Below, one piece after another: positions 40,248 through 50,066 of a stretch of DNA of 64,000 bases; the stretch's first letter is position 1, and each line of letters begins with the position of its first letter. Location: assembly GCA_001749745.1 (NCBI GenBank), contig JWTM01000541.1, positions 1-64,000 on the forward strand, given 5' to 3'. The DNA comes from Candidatus Marispirochaeta associata (GTDB lineage Bacteria > Spirochaetota > Spirochaetia > JC444 > Marispirochaetaceae). The notes beneath the pieces are model-generated. The model was not told the origin of the DNA. It saw nothing but the letters and a program-made list of their open reading frames with translations, and did no database searches. Made by a program: the position numbers and the translations under genes.

Positions 40248-42701
40248 TTAATTTGTCTCTTCTGGTTCTTCCTCATCCTCTTTCACAATGCGGGCCATGC
40301 CGATCACCACATCCGGCGGCGTAATATTCACAATCCTCACCCCAAAGGCCGATTTCCCCATAATTGAGACGTCGTCGGACTTAATCCGCAAGGTATTTCC
40401 CTGGGAGGTGATGCAAACCACCTCTTCACCGTCCATAACCGGGGTTACTCCCACAATCTCGCCGGTCTTCTCGGATATCTTATAGGTGATCTGTCCCCGA
40501 GTCGCCCGACCGTGGGGGGTAAAGTTGTCGTATTCGATCCGCTTTCCGTACCCATACTCGGAGAGGAGCATCATCCTGGTCCCTTCTTGAACACAAAGAA
40601 CCCCGGCCAGCTCATCTTCCTTCTGCAGTTTTATCCCCTGTACGCCCCGGGAGGCCCGTCCCATGGCCCGTACCGCCTCCTCGTGGAAGCGGAGCGCCAT
40701 TCCGTGCTTAGAGACCATCACCAGCTCGTTATCTCCGCTGGTTCGCTGAGCGCTGATTAGACGATCCCCGGCATCCAGGTTAATGGCCCGGATTCCGCGG
40801 GTCCTGGCGTTAGAGAAGTCCCCGATCTTCACCTTCTTGACCACCCCTCTGCTGGTTCCCATGAAGATATAGCCCTCTTGCTCGAAATCCTTGATAGAAA
40901 CTACCGCCGTAATCTCCTCATTAGCTGAAATATGGAGCAAGGCCCGGATATTGGTCCCCCGAGAGTGTCGGGATCCCTCTGGAATCTCATGTACCTTGAT
41001 CCAGTAGGCCTTCCCTTCGGAGGTAATGAAGAGGATGTAGTCGTGAGTGGAGGCGACGAAGAGGTTCTCTAAGAAGTCCTCATCCCTCAGGTTGGCCGAG
41101 GAGGAGCCTTTCCCGCCCCGTCCCTGATTCTTGTAAGCGCTGACCGCTACCCGCTTGATCATCCCGCGGTTGGAGGTGAGTACCACCATATCCTCTTTCT
41201 TGATCAGGTCCTCGATGTTTATCTCTTCGACTTCGTCGAGAACGATCTCAGTTCGACGCTCGTCCCCATACTTTTCGGCCTGTTCGAGGGTCTCTTCCTT
41301 GACGACCTGCAGAATCTTGTGGGGATGCGCCAAGAGATCCTTGTAATAAGCGATCTTGGCCCGAATCTCGTTCAACTCGTCGATAATCTTCTGGGTCTCC
41401 AGGCTGGTCAGCTTCTGGAGGCGCATATCGAGGATGGCCTGGGCCTGTTTCTCCGAGAGCTCGAAGCTCTTCATCAGGTTTTCCCGGGCCATATCGACGT
41501 TCCGGGAGGCTTTGATGATTCGAATCACCTCGTCGATGTTGTCCAGGGCGATCTTGAGACCGATCAGGATATGTTCCCGCTCTTCGGCCCGACGCAGATC
41601 ATAGCGGGTACGGCGGGTTACCACCTCTTCCCGGTGTTCGACGAAGTATTTTATGGTCTCCGTTAGGGTCAGCATTTGGGGCTTACCCTTGACGAGGGCC
41701 AGGTTATTGACGTTGAAGTTCTGCTGCAGAGCCGTATGGGTAAAGAGCTGATTCAGGATGATCTTGGGGATCGTCCCGCGCTTGAGCTCGATCACCATTC
41801 GCATTCCGTTCCGGTCGGACTCATCCCTGAGGTCGGATATACCGTCGATCTTCTTATCCCGGATCAGATCGGCGATGCGAATCATCAGATTAGCCTTATT
41901 GACCGCATAGGGAAGCTCGGTGACGATGATAACGTCCTTACCGCGCTTGGTCTGCTCCAGTGAGAAGCGAGCCCGAACGACGATCTTCCCCTTTCCAGTG
42001 CGATAGGCCTTCTTGATGCCCCGCCGGCCGAAGATGATCCCCCCGGTGGGGAAATCCGGTCCCTTAATGTACTGCATCAGCCCGTCGTTGCCGATTTCGG
42101 GATTATCGATATAGGCGGCGATCCCGTTACAGACCTCGTTCAGGTTGTGGGGCGGGATATTAGTGGCCATTCCGACCGCGATTCCGCTCGCGCCGTTGGC
42201 CAGAAGATAGGGAAAAGCCGCCGGTAGAACCGTGGGCTCCTCCATGGAGTCGTCGTAGTTGGGGGCGTAATCGACGGTCTCCTTCTTGATATCCCGGACC
42301 ATCTCCTCGGCCACCCGCATCAGTTTGGCCTCGGTGTACCTCATCGCCGCCGGGGGATCCCCGTCCACAGAACCGAAGTTCCCCTGACCGTTGACGATGG
42401 GATAGCGCATGGAGAACTCCTGGGCCAGGCGCACCAGGGCGTCGTAGACCGAAGCGTCTCCGTGGGGGTGGAACTTACCGAGCACATCTCCGACGATACG
42501 GGCGCACTTCTTGTTGGGCCGATCGGCCCTAAGGCCCATCTCGTTCATGGAGTGGATAATCCGGCGGTGAACCGGCTTCAGTCCGTCCCGTACATCCGGT
42601 AAAGCCCGGCTGACGATGACCGACATGGCGTAATTCAGGTAGGACTCTTTTATTTCATCTTCAATCGCGACGGGTATCGTCCGTCCGGTGGTTGGTTCCA
42701 C
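40248..42701 (-). CDS. gyrA: DNA gyrase subunit A
   Basis: An 817-residue type IIA topoisomerase subunit: winged helix with the catalytic tyrosine in AAMRYTEAKL, and a C-terminal beta-pinwheel with the gyrase box QGRGGKG, which separates it from topoisomerase IV. The quinolone region reads HPHGDASVYDALV, so Ala occupies the position of E. coli Ser83 while the Asp87 equivalent is kept. It lies 21 bp downstream of gyrB. gyrB-gyrA point away from oriC on the leftward arm. Confidence 0.98.
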   Translation of the reverse strand: MEPTTGRTIPVAIEDEIKESYLNYAMSVIVSRALPDVRDGLKPVHRRIIHSMNEMGLRADRPNKKCARIVGDVLGKFHPHGDASVYDALVRLAQEFSMRYPIVNGQGNFGSVDGDPPAAMRYTEAKLMRVAEEMVRDIKKETVDYAPNYDDSMEEPTVLPAAFPYLLANGASGIAVGMATNIPPHNLNEVCNGIAAYIDNPEIGNDGLMQYIKGPDFPTGGIIFGRRGIKKAYRTGKGKIVVRARFSLEQTKRGKDVIIVTELPYAVNKANLMIRIADLIRDKKIDGISDLRDESDRNGMRMVIELKRGTIPKIILNQLFTHTALQQNFNVNNLALVKGKPQMLTLTETIKYFVEHREEVVTRRTRYDLRRAEEREHILIGLKIALDNIDEVIRIIKASRNVDMARENLMKSFELSEKQAQAILDMRLQKLTSLETQKIIDELNEIRAKIAYYKDLLAHPHKILQVVKEETLEQAEKYGDERRTEIVLDEVEEINIEDLIKKEDMVVLTSNRGMIKRVAVSAYKNQGRGGKGSSSANLRDEDFLENLFVASTHDYILFITSEGKAYWIKVHEIPEGSRHSRGTNIRALLHISANEEITAVVSIKDFEQEGYIFMGTSRGVVKKVKIGDFSNARTRGIRAINLDAGDRLISAQRTSGDNELVMVSKHGMALRFHEEAVRAMGRASRGVQGIKLQKEDELAGVLCVQEGTRMMLLSEYGYGKRIEYDNFTPHGRATRGQITYKISEKTGEIVGVTPVMDGEEVVCITSQGNTLRIKSDDVSIMGKSAFGVRIVNITPPDVVIGMARIVKEDEEEPEETN

Positions 42702-42722
42702 TTACACTGTCTCCTTGCGCTC

Positions 42723-44630
42723 TTAGATATCCAGGTTGGATACCATCAGCGCGTTATCCTCGATAAACTTTCTGCGCGGCTCGACGTGTTCGCCCATCAG
42801 GGTAGTGAACATCGTATCCGCCTCGACGGCGTCCTCGAGCTGCACCTGCATAATATTGCGGCTCTCAGGATTCATGGTGGTCTCCCAGAGCTGATCGGGA
42901 TTCATCTCGCCCAGACCCTTATAGCGCTGCTGATTGGCCTTATCCTCGGCCACATCCAGGGTTTTGAGGATACGGTCCCGGTCGGCGTCGTTATAGGCGT
43001 ACTCAACCCGCTTGCCGACGCTGATCTTGTAGAGGGGCGGCATGGCGATATAGACGTGGCCCGCCTCGACCATGGGCCGCATATAGCGGAAAAAGAAGGT
43101 TAAAAGCAGGGTTCTAATATGTGAGCCGTCCACATCGGCGTCGGCCATGATGATTACCTTGTGGTAGCGGAGCTTCTCAAGATCGAAATCGTTACCCACA
43201 TTGGCGCCCAAGGAGGCGATAATCGGCTGAAGCTTATCGTTCCCGAGCACCTTGTCGACCCGGGTCTTCTCCACGTTCAGCATCTTGCCCCACAGAGGCA
43301 AAATAGCCTGGAAATGTCGGTCCCGACCCTGCTTGGCGCTGCCGCCGGCCGAGTCTCCCTCGACAATATAGATCTCGCACTGGGAGGGGTCCTTCTCGGA
43401 GCAATCGGCTAGCTTACCCGGCAGCCCGGTGCTCTCCAGCAGGTTCTTCCGGCGGGTCATGTCCCGAGCCTTCCGTGCGGCGGCCCGCGCCTTAGCGGCG
43501 GTCATGATCTTATCCAGGAGCTTCTCGCCGATCTGCGGGTTCTCGTCGAAATACCAGGAGAGATTCTCCGAGACGATCGAATCGACGATCCCCTTTACCT
43601 CGGAGTTACCCAATTTGGCCTTGGTCTGTCCTTCGAACTGGGGATTGGGAATCTTAACCGAGACAACGGCGGTCAATCCCTCCCGAGTATCGTCCCCGGA
43701 GAAGGTGTCCTCGAACTTCTTCCCCAGCTTGGATTTCTTGAGGAGTTCATTAAAGGTTCGGGTCAGAGCGGACTTGAAGCCCACCAGGTGGGTTCCGCCT
43801 TCCCGGGTATTGATGTTGTTGACGAAGCAGAAGATGCTCTCGCTGAAGCCGTCGTTGTATTCGATAGCTACCTCGAGCTCGGTCATATCCTTGGTAACGT
43901 GGAAGTAGATCGGTTCCTTCTGAATCACCGTTCTATTCTTATTCAAGAACTCAACAAAGGATTTAACGCCCCCGTCGAACTTGAACTCGTGCACCTTGGG
44001 GGAGGTCAGACGATCGTCGGTGATCGTGATTTTGATCCCCTTGTTGAGGAAAGCGAGCTCCCTGAGCCGATTAGAGAGGATATCGAAGCTATAGGAGGTC
44101 TGTTCGAAGATCTCGTCGTCGGCCTTGAAGCGAATCGTGGTCCCCTTTAAATCGGTCTGACCAATTGATCTGACAGCCTCATTCGGAACGCCCCGCTTAT
44201 AGGACTGAGTATAGATCTGCCCTTGGCGATGCACCTCGACGTCGCACCATTCGGAGAGGGCGTTCACGACCGAGACGCCGACGCCGTGAAGACCGCCGGA
44301 AACCTTGTAGCTGTTCTTATCGAACTTTCCCCCGGCGTGGAGCTTGGTCAAAACGATCTCGAGGGCGCTCACCTTCTCGACCGGATGCATATCGACAGGA
44401 ATTCCCCGTCCGTCATCCACGACGCGAATGATATTGCCTTTCTCGATTGTTACGGCAATCTCCGAACAATAGCCCGCCAGGGCTTCGTCGATACTATTGT
44501 CGACGATCTCGTAGACGAGGTGATGTAAGCCGTCCGGACCGGTAGAACCGATATACATTCCGGGACGTTTTCGAACCGCATCGAGGCCTTTTAGGACCTG
44601 AATTTGTTCTGCGGAATAGGTTTCTTGCAT
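42723..44630 (-). CDS. gyrB: DNA gyrase subunit B
   Basis: A 635-residue gyrase B: GHKL ATPase (EIVDNSIDEALAGYC, VDDGRGIPVDMHP, GGLHGVGVSVVNALS), transducer, TOPRIM (VEGDSAGGSAKQGRDR, MADADVDGSHIRTLLL) and C-terminal tail. It lacks the long insertion seen in E. coli GyrB. The gene begins beside the origin and is followed by gyrA. Confidence 0.98.
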   Translation of the reverse strand: MQETYSAEQIQVLKGLDAVRKRPGMYIGSTGPDGLHHLVYEIVDNSIDEALAGYCSEIAVTIEKGNIIRVVDDGRGIPVDMHPVEKVSALEIVLTKLHAGGKFDKNSYKVSGGLHGVGVSVVNALSEWCDVEVHRQGQIYTQSYKRGVPNEAVRSIGQTDLKGTTIRFKADDEIFEQTSYSFDILSNRLRELAFLNKGIKITITDDRLTSPKVHEFKFDGGVKSFVEFLNKNRTVIQKEPIYFHVTKDMTELEVAIEYNDGFSESIFCFVNNINTREGGTHLVGFKSALTRTFNELLKKSKLGKKFEDTFSGDDTREGLTAVVSVKIPNPQFEGQTKAKLGNSEVKGIVDSIVSENLSWYFDENPQIGEKLLDKIMTAAKARAAARKARDMTRRKNLLESTGLPGKLADCSEKDPSQCEIYIVEGDSAGGSAKQGRDRHFQAILPLWGKMLNVEKTRVDKVLGNDKLQPIIASLGANVGNDFDLEKLRYHKVIIMADADVDGSHIRTLLLTFFFRYMRPMVEAGHVYIAMPPLYKISVGKRVEYAYNDADRDRILKTLDVAEDKANQQRYKGLGEMNPDQLWETTMNPESRNIMQVQLEDAVEADTMFTTLMGEHVEPRRKFIEDNALMVSNLDI

Positions 44631-44639
44631 GTTGCTTTC

Positions 44640-45029
44640 CTAATCGGAATGAGGGATGCCAAAGTATACCTGCGGCGCTGAAAAAAGTAAAGTAAAGCCA
44701 ATCTTGCATTCAGTATGAGCTTAAGGTACACTATTCGTTACGCGCGAGAGCTGATTTTTTATTCTGGTCAAGCTTGTGAGTAAGCTGTGGATAGATAATT
44801 GGTTACAACGCAATAGCTTATATTTAGACAAAATTAGAGATATCTGACAGAGAACTGCTTGTTTTTTGTTAAGATTAATTGGATAAGTTCTTTCATAATA
44901 TGATTTTATGAATGTCTTTTTCCGGGAACGGTGCCATAGAGCGATTTTAGATATTGTATCTATCTCTATTCCCAGTATGCTAATTATGTGGATAAGTTGT
45001 TAATATAATGGGTATGTGCGGAGAAATGA
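44640..45029. other. oriC: chromosomal replication origin (oriC)
   Basis: The 390-bp gap between divergent gyrB and dnaA is AT-rich. It contains TGTGGATAG (44786-44794) and TGTGGATAA (44987-44995), the reverse complements of DnaA boxes, plus further near-matches (GTGAGTAAG, TTGGATAAG). Gene orientation switches here. It also holds the dnaA and gyrB promoters. The unwinding element is presumably within 44795-44985. Confidence 0.85.
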
Positions 45030-46490
45030 ATGAATAGCGACGGTTGGGACTATAGTCTCTTCTGGAAAGAGGCCCAAAACCAGATTCAGCAGGAGATCTC
45101 CGAGCAGGAGTACATGATGTGGTTCAAGAACCTGGGCTACGACTCCTCCGGCGAAGCTTCCCTCATCCTGCGGGTTCCCTCGGTTTTCTACCGGGATCAG
45201 GTCAAACAACGCTATCACAAACTGATGGAAGAGAAGCTCCTCTCCCTTTCGGGAAGCGCAATCGCCATCGACTACGTGATCAAGGCCGCCCCGGCGGTTA
45301 GCAGTGACGAGGAGGATGAAACCCCCGCGATCGTTCAGGCCAGCGCTGGAACCGAAAATCTTGCACCCCGGCAGGATACCCCGCCGCTGGTACAACCCGC
45401 CGCACCGGCCCACTCCCACCGGGTAGCCGTTAAAGAGCCGCCCCGGCGCAAGCACCCCAACCTGCGTGGGGACTACACCTTCGAGAACTTCGTCATCGGC
45501 GAAAACAACTCCTTCGCCGCCAACGCGGCCATCGCTATCGCCAAGAACCCGGGCACCGCCTACAACCCTTGCCTGATCTACGGCGGGGTCGGTCTCGGCA
45601 AGACCCACCTGGTGCAGTCGATCGGGAACACCGCCTTTCAGAACTTCGACTCCTTCAAGGTCTCCTACGTCACCTCAGAGACCTTCACCAACGAGTTTAT
45701 CCAGGCCATCAAGGACGGCAAGAACGCCCAGTTCAAGAGTCGCTATCGCAACGTCGATCTCCTCCTGATCGACGACATCCAGTTCCTCCAGGGCAAGGAT
45801 CAGACCCAGGAGGAGCTCTTCCACACCTTCAACGCCCTCTACGACGCCAACAAGCAGATGGTCTTCACCTGCGACCGCCCGGTATCGGAATTGAAGAATC
45901 TAACCGCCCGGCTCCAGAGTCGTTTCGAGCGCGGCCTTAACGTCGACCTGCAGCCCCCCAACTTCGAAACCCGCTATGCAATCCTGAAACGCAAGATCGA
46001 GGAGAAGGGAGTCGATATCTCCGACGAGGTGATCAATCTCATCTGTAACCGGATCACCACCAACGTGCGGGATCTCGAGGCGGCCCTGACCAAGCTGATC
46101 GCCTACGCCGACCTCCTGAACAAGCGTGTTACCTTAGAGATCGCCGAACAGCAGCTGAAGGACGTCTTCAACAACACCCGCACCGGTAATATCTCCATCG
46201 ACGTGATCCAGCGGGTCGTGGCGGAGCACTACAGCCTCTCCCACAACGATATGCGCGGTAAGAAACGGACCAAGGCGATCGCCTTCCCCCGACAGATCGC
46301 CATGTTCATCGTCCGGGAGATGACCGAGTACTCCACCACCGAGGTGGGCCTCGCCTTCGGCGGCCGGGACCACACCACGGTAATGCACGCCTGCCAGCGA
46401 GTCGAGAGTCGCATGAAGACCGATTCCAATCTGGAGCCGACCATTCAGGGACTGATTCGCACAATTAAAGAGTATGGAACAAAATCTTAA
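45030..46490 (+). CDS. dnaA: chromosomal replication initiator DnaA
   Basis: A 486-residue DnaA: domain I (about 1-85, FWKEAQNQIQQEISEQEYMMWF), a variable linker, AAA+ with GGVGLGKTHLVQ and LLIDDIQFLQGK, and domain IV with the box-binding signature GGRDHTTVMHACQRV. It opens oriC immediately upstream. The second of two close ATGs is used, since the first runs into a stop after three codons. Confidence 0.98.
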   Translation: MNSDGWDYSLFWKEAQNQIQQEISEQEYMMWFKNLGYDSSGEASLILRVPSVFYRDQVKQRYHKLMEEKLLSLSGSAIAIDYVIKAAPAVSSDEEDETPAIVQASAGTENLAPRQDTPPLVQPAAPAHSHRVAVKEPPRRKHPNLRGDYTFENFVIGENNSFAANAAIAIAKNPGTAYNPCLIYGGVGLGKTHLVQSIGNTAFQNFDSFKVSYVTSETFTNEFIQAIKDGKNAQFKSRYRNVDLLLIDDIQFLQGKDQTQEELFHTFNALYDANKQMVFTCDRPVSELKNLTARLQSRFERGLNVDLQPPNFETRYAILKRKIEEKGVDISDEVINLICNRITTNVRDLEAALTKLIAYADLLNKRVTLEIAEQQLKDVFNNTRTGNISIDVIQRVVAEHYSLSHNDMRGKKRTKAIAFPRQIAMFIVREMTEYSTTEVGLAFGGRDHTTVMHACQRVESRMKTDSNLEPTIQGLIRTIKEYGTKS

Positions 46491-46691
46491 AATCATGTTA
46501 TTACTATGGGGATAATGCGGGAGAAACGGACATGCCTGTGGATGGTCTGAATCAATTGTGGAATCACGACGGCACTTTATTAGAAAGCCAAAACCGCTCC
46601 CTTACAGGAGTTAGCGTGCTTTTCCACAAACTCACAGCCCCTATTATTACTACTACTGATTTATAAATATATAGATAGAGGAGAGTGGAGA

Positions 46692-47795
46692 ATGAAATTT
46701 ACCTGTGATAAGGCGAGTATCCTGCGCGAGGTTTCCGTCGCTCAAGACATCATCTCGTCCCGGAACGCGTTATCGATCCTCTCGAATGTCTTAATCGAAG
46801 TCGCCGATAATACTCTGACCTTGAAAGCCACCGATTTGAAGGTGGGCTTCGAGACCCAGTTTCCCGTGGATGTGGCTACTCCCGGCAGCACTACCGTCTA
46901 CTGCGACAAGTTCCTCGGGATCCTGCGCAGCCTTCCCGACGGGGAAATCGAGTTTGAACAGCTTGATACCCGGCTGGTGATCCGGCCGCTCTTCAAGAAG
47001 ATCGATTTCCAGCTGAAGAGCATTACCTCCGATAAGTACCCCGAGATTCAGGATGTCTCTCCCGACTCCTACTTCTCCCTCCCCCAGACCGATATCATCG
47101 AGATGATTACCCAGACCATCTTCGCCGTATCCGACGACGAGACCCGCTACTTCATGAACGGGGTCTACTTCGAGAAGAGCGAGGGATCGATCATCATGGT
47201 CGCCACCGACGGCCGGAGACTCTCGTTCATCTCCAAGGAGATCGACGAGACCGTACCCGACTTCCCCGGGGTAATCGTGCCTCCCAAGGTATTGAATCTG
47301 GTCAAGAAGCTTGCCTCCGGCGAAGGGGAGATCTCCATCGCGGTGACGGACAAGAATATCTTCATGCAGTTCGATAACCAGAAGATCTCCTCCAACCTGA
47401 TCGAGGGGCAGTTCCCCAATTACCGGCGGGTTATCCCCGATAGTCAGGACTATACGATCACCATCAATCGGGACGAGCTGGCCGACGCCCTCAAGCGCGT
47501 CTCCCTCCTGGTAGAGCAGAAATCCCGGCGGGTCTACATGAGCCTGAACGAGAACAGCCTGGTCCTCAACTCCGAGGAGAGCGAGATCGGCGTGGCCAAA
47601 GAGGAGATCGCCTGCGATTACAGTGGTCCCGAGACAACCATCGCCCTCAACTACCTCTATCTGATCGATCCCTTGAAGGTGATCGACCAGGAGGAGATCG
47701 CTATCGAGTACACCGAGGCCAACAAGGCCCTCTCGATTCTCTCCATTCCTGCACGGGACTATTTCCATATCGTGATGCCCATGCAGCTTGACTAA
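46692..47795 (+). CDS. dnaN: DNA polymerase III beta sliding clamp
   Basis: A 367-residue three-domain clamp: MKFTCDKASILREVSVAQDIISSRNALSIL at the N-terminus and the C-terminal IVMPMQLD. GAGG lies upstream of the ATG. The 200-bp dnaA-dnaN gap contains a possible promoter and DnaA-box-like sequences (CTGTGGATGG near 46534). The stop overlaps the recF start (TAATG). Confidence 0.98.
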   Translation: MKFTCDKASILREVSVAQDIISSRNALSILSNVLIEVADNTLTLKATDLKVGFETQFPVDVATPGSTTVYCDKFLGILRSLPDGEIEFEQLDTRLVIRPLFKKIDFQLKSITSDKYPEIQDVSPDSYFSLPQTDIIEMITQTIFAVSDDETRYFMNGVYFEKSEGSIIMVATDGRRLSFISKEIDETVPDFPGVIVPPKVLNLVKKLASGEGEISIAVTDKNIFMQFDNQKISSNLIEGQFPNYRRVIPDSQDYTITINRDELADALKRVSLLVEQKSRRVYMSLNENSLVLNSEESEIGVAKEEIACDYSGPETTIALNYLYLIDPLKVIDQEEIAIEYTEANKALSILSIPARDYFHIVMPMQLD

Positions 47796-48874
47796 TGGGC
47801 TTTCGTCGCCTCGCGCTCTACGGCTACCGTAACCTGGCCGATGCGGCGATCAAGCTCGACGCCGGCGAGGTCTTCCTCGTCGGCGAGAACGGTCAGGGCA
47901 AAACCAATCTCTTAGAAGCGGTCTACTACCTCTGTTTCGGCTCCTCCTTCCGGGCGGTTCCCGACAGTATCGTTCCCATCCACGGCAGCAGGGAATTCTC
48001 GGTCAAAGGTGTCTTCGAAGACGCAGAGCAGGAGCTCGAACTGCAGCTGCGTTACCAAAACGGGAAGAAGGAGATCCGTCTCGACGGAAAGCAGATCGCT
48101 GATCGGAAGGAGCTCGTCTCCAACATTCCCTGCATCGTCTTTACCCACGGGGATATCGAGTTTGTCGCCGGCAGGCCCGAACGGCGGCGCTGGTTCCTAA
48201 ATCAGATCATGAGCCTCTTCAATCCCCTCTTCATCGATCTTTTGCGCCGCTACAACCGCCTGGTCAAATCCAAGAATCAGGTCCTCAAGGAGGGACCGGC
48301 GGAACTCCTCGATACCTACGACCGCCAGCTGGCCGAGACGGGAATCGAGCTTCAGCAGCGTCGGGCCGAGACCATCGCCGACTTCAACCGCACCTTCACA
48401 CCCCTCTTCGCCGAGATATCTCGCATTCCCGGGGAGCTGAGCATGGCCTACCGCCCCTCCTGGCGGGATGCTGATAGTGCCGAGGACGCCTTAACACAGA
48501 TTCGCCGTCATCGCGAGCGGGACAGCTTCCGGGGCATCTGCACCTCCGGTCCTCACCGCGACCGGGTCGGCTTTCTCTTGGACGGTGCGGATTTCGTTAA
48601 AACCGCCTCCACCGGGCAGCTCCGCCTCGTCTCGCTGGTGCTGCGGGTGGCCCAGAGCATCTACTTCGGCAATAAGACCGGACGTAAACCGGTGCTGCTC
48701 CTCGACGACGTCCTGCTCGAGCTTGACCTGGAGCGGCGGAAGCGCTTCTTGGCCGCCCTCCCGGCCTACGAACAGGCCTTCTTCACCTTCCTTCCCGACG
48801 AACCCTACCGGGATTACCGGAAGGACGATACCCTGATTTTACGGGTCGAATCTGGTAGAATTGAGCCTGTATGA
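47795..48874 (+). CDS. recF: DNA replication and repair protein RecF
   Basis: A 359-residue SMC-like ATPase: GENGQGKTNLLEAVYYL (Walker A), a signature region near STGQLRLVSLVLRVAQ, and Walker B LLLDDVLLELDLERR. It acts with RecO and RecR at gaps. Coupled to dnaN and, by an ATGA overlap, to the DUF721 gene. Confidence 0.97.
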   Translation: MGFRRLALYGYRNLADAAIKLDAGEVFLVGENGQGKTNLLEAVYYLCFGSSFRAVPDSIVPIHGSREFSVKGVFEDAEQELELQLRYQNGKKEIRLDGKQIADRKELVSNIPCIVFTHGDIEFVAGRPERRRWFLNQIMSLFNPLFIDLLRRYNRLVKSKNQVLKEGPAELLDTYDRQLAETGIELQQRRAETIADFNRTFTPLFAEISRIPGELSMAYRPSWRDADSAEDALTQIRRHRERDSFRGICTSGPHRDRVGFLLDGADFVKTASTGQLRLVSLVLRVAQSIYFGNKTGRKPVLLLDDVLLELDLERRKRFLAALPAYEQAFFTFLPDEPYRDYRKDDTLILRVESGRIEPV

Positions 48875-49323
48875 AACGCGCGGGCGATCTTATCGGCAAG
48901 CTCTTCAGTAATATCTCTTCCGAGGATCTGAAAACCTACGGCGAGCTCTTTTCCACCTGGAAGGAGCTGGCCGGAACCGATATTGCCGCCCACTCCCGGA
49001 TCCTGGAACTGCAGAAGGGACTCCTCTACGTCGGGGTTGACCATCCCGGTTGGATGCAGATGATCGGCTTCAAGAAGCAGCAGATCCTGAAGAGTCTCAA
49101 GAGCCGCTATCCGAGCCTCGAGATCCGGGATCTGCGGCTGATGCTGATCGAAGGAGTTCCTGAAGAGGTGCTGGAAGAGCGTTTCAACGGCGAAGAGGAG
49201 CCTCCCCCCGCGGAAGCTCAGGATCCGCCCGATGAGGAACCGGTAACCTCCGCCGATTTCCAGGCCAAACTCCAGAAACTCCGCCGCTCCGTCGAAGAAA
49301 AATGGAAGGACGAGAAGAAATAA
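48871..49323 (+). CDS. DUF721 (DciA-like) protein
   Basis: A 150-residue protein with the DUF721 core (SEDLKTYGELFSTWKELAGTDIAAHSRILELQKGLLYVGVDHPGWMQMI) and an acidic, Pro-rich tail. In other bacteria this family includes DciA, which loads the DnaB helicase. The position after recF fits a replication role, which is inferred. Followed by structured repeat C. Confidence 0.87.
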   Translation: MKRAGDLIGKLFSNISSEDLKTYGELFSTWKELAGTDIAAHSRILELQKGLLYVGVDHPGWMQMIGFKKQQILKSLKSRYPSLEIRDLRLMLIEGVPEEVLEERFNGEEEPPPAEAQDPPDEEPVTSADFQAKLQKLRRSVEEKWKDEKK

Positions 49324-49377
49324 GTTCTCACAAAGCACACAGAGACCGCACCCCCGAACCTCCCAAAACATTAGTCC

Positions 49378-49492
49378 GGCCAGTCAATTAAGCGAATACG
49401 AAGGAGAAACTGAAGGAATGCCCCCGAAACGTTTCCCAGTGCAGGGGGTGTTCCCTGAGATTCTCTCTCACTGCACCTTCCATTGACTGACC
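49378..49492. repeat. structured repeat C: long hairpin with the conserved apical loop
   Basis: Outer arms GGCCAGTCAAT (49378-49388) and ATTGACTGACC (49482-49492) and inner arms GGAATGCCCCC/GGGGGTGTTCC enclose the 18-nt loop GAAACGTTTCCCAGTGCA (49426-49443). The stem sequence differs from repeats A and B while the loop is conserved. Its right arm overlaps the -35 box of the rpmH promoter. Confidence 0.7.
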
Positions 49493-49511
49493 AGGCTAAA
49501 ATTCGTATACT
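49483..49511 (+). promoter_or_regulatory. rpmH promoter
   Basis: TTGACT (49483-49488) and TATACT (49506-49511) are separated by 17 bp and lie 71 bp upstream of rpmH. Confidence 0.75.
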
Positions 49512-49582
49512 GCGGCACCCGATTATCCGTTGAATAACAATGCGCTTGAAACGCGCGATAGAGATAGCAAGGAGCATCTGAA

Positions 49583-49738
49583 ATGAAGAGAACTTACCAG
49601 CCCAGCCGGGTCAAACGGAACAGAAAATTCGGCTTTCGCGCCCGTATGAAGTCGGTCGGCGGAAGAATGATACTCGCCCGCCGGCGACGCAAGGGCCGCA
49701 AGAAGCTCTCCGTCGCTGATGAGAAGAAGCCTTACTAA
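49583..49738 (+). CDS. rpmH: 50S ribosomal protein L34
   Basis: A 51-residue basic protein beginning MKRTYQPSRVKRNRKFGFRARMKSVGG, the standard L34 sequence. AAGGAG lies 9 nt before the ATG. The gene was too short for simple ORF calling. Its 3' end overlaps the rnpA start by 20 bp. Confidence 0.98.
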   Translation: MKRTYQPSRVKRNRKFGFRARMKSVGGRMILARRRRKGRKKLSVADEKKPY

Positions 49739-50066
49739 GAGTGAGCGCCTTAGGCGAAGGGGCGAGATTAAAGCCCTCTTCGCCGACGGAAAGTCCGTAT
49801 CCGGAGGAGCCGTAAAGCTGGTGATCCGCCCCAACGGCGGAGAAACCAACCGGTTCTTCGTTACCTTACGTAAGAAATTCGGAACAGCAGTAGAACGGAA
49901 CAGAGCCCGGCGCTTGGTGAAAGAGGTCTACCGCCTTCAGAAGCAGAGCTTGAAGAGCGGGTACGATATCGGCTGTGTGGTTTACCAGAAGGGATTGAAG
50001 TATGACGAAACCGAGAAATGTCTCGTTTCGTTGTTCCAGAGGGCGAATCTGTATGAGAATGCGTGA
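49719..50066 (+). CDS. rnpA: ribonuclease P protein component
   Basis: A 115-residue basic protein with LTKSERLRRRGEIKALF and the RNR-motif KKFGTAVERNRARRLVKEVYR. It binds the P RNA for 5' maturation of tRNAs. The start lies within rpmH, the usual rpmH-rnpA arrangement with a longer-than-usual overlap. Confidence 0.96.
   Translation: MRRSLTKSERLRRRGEIKALFADGKSVSGGAVKLVIRPNGGETNRFFVTLRKKFGTAVERNRARRLVKEVYRLQKQSLKSGYDIGCVVYQKGLKYDETEKCLVSLFQRANLYENA

Noticed and set aside
39847..40367. Several open frames in the pyrimidine-rich tract
   Set aside because: Low-complexity Ser/Pro/Leu/Phe translations, repeats instead of coding character, no ribosome-binding sites.
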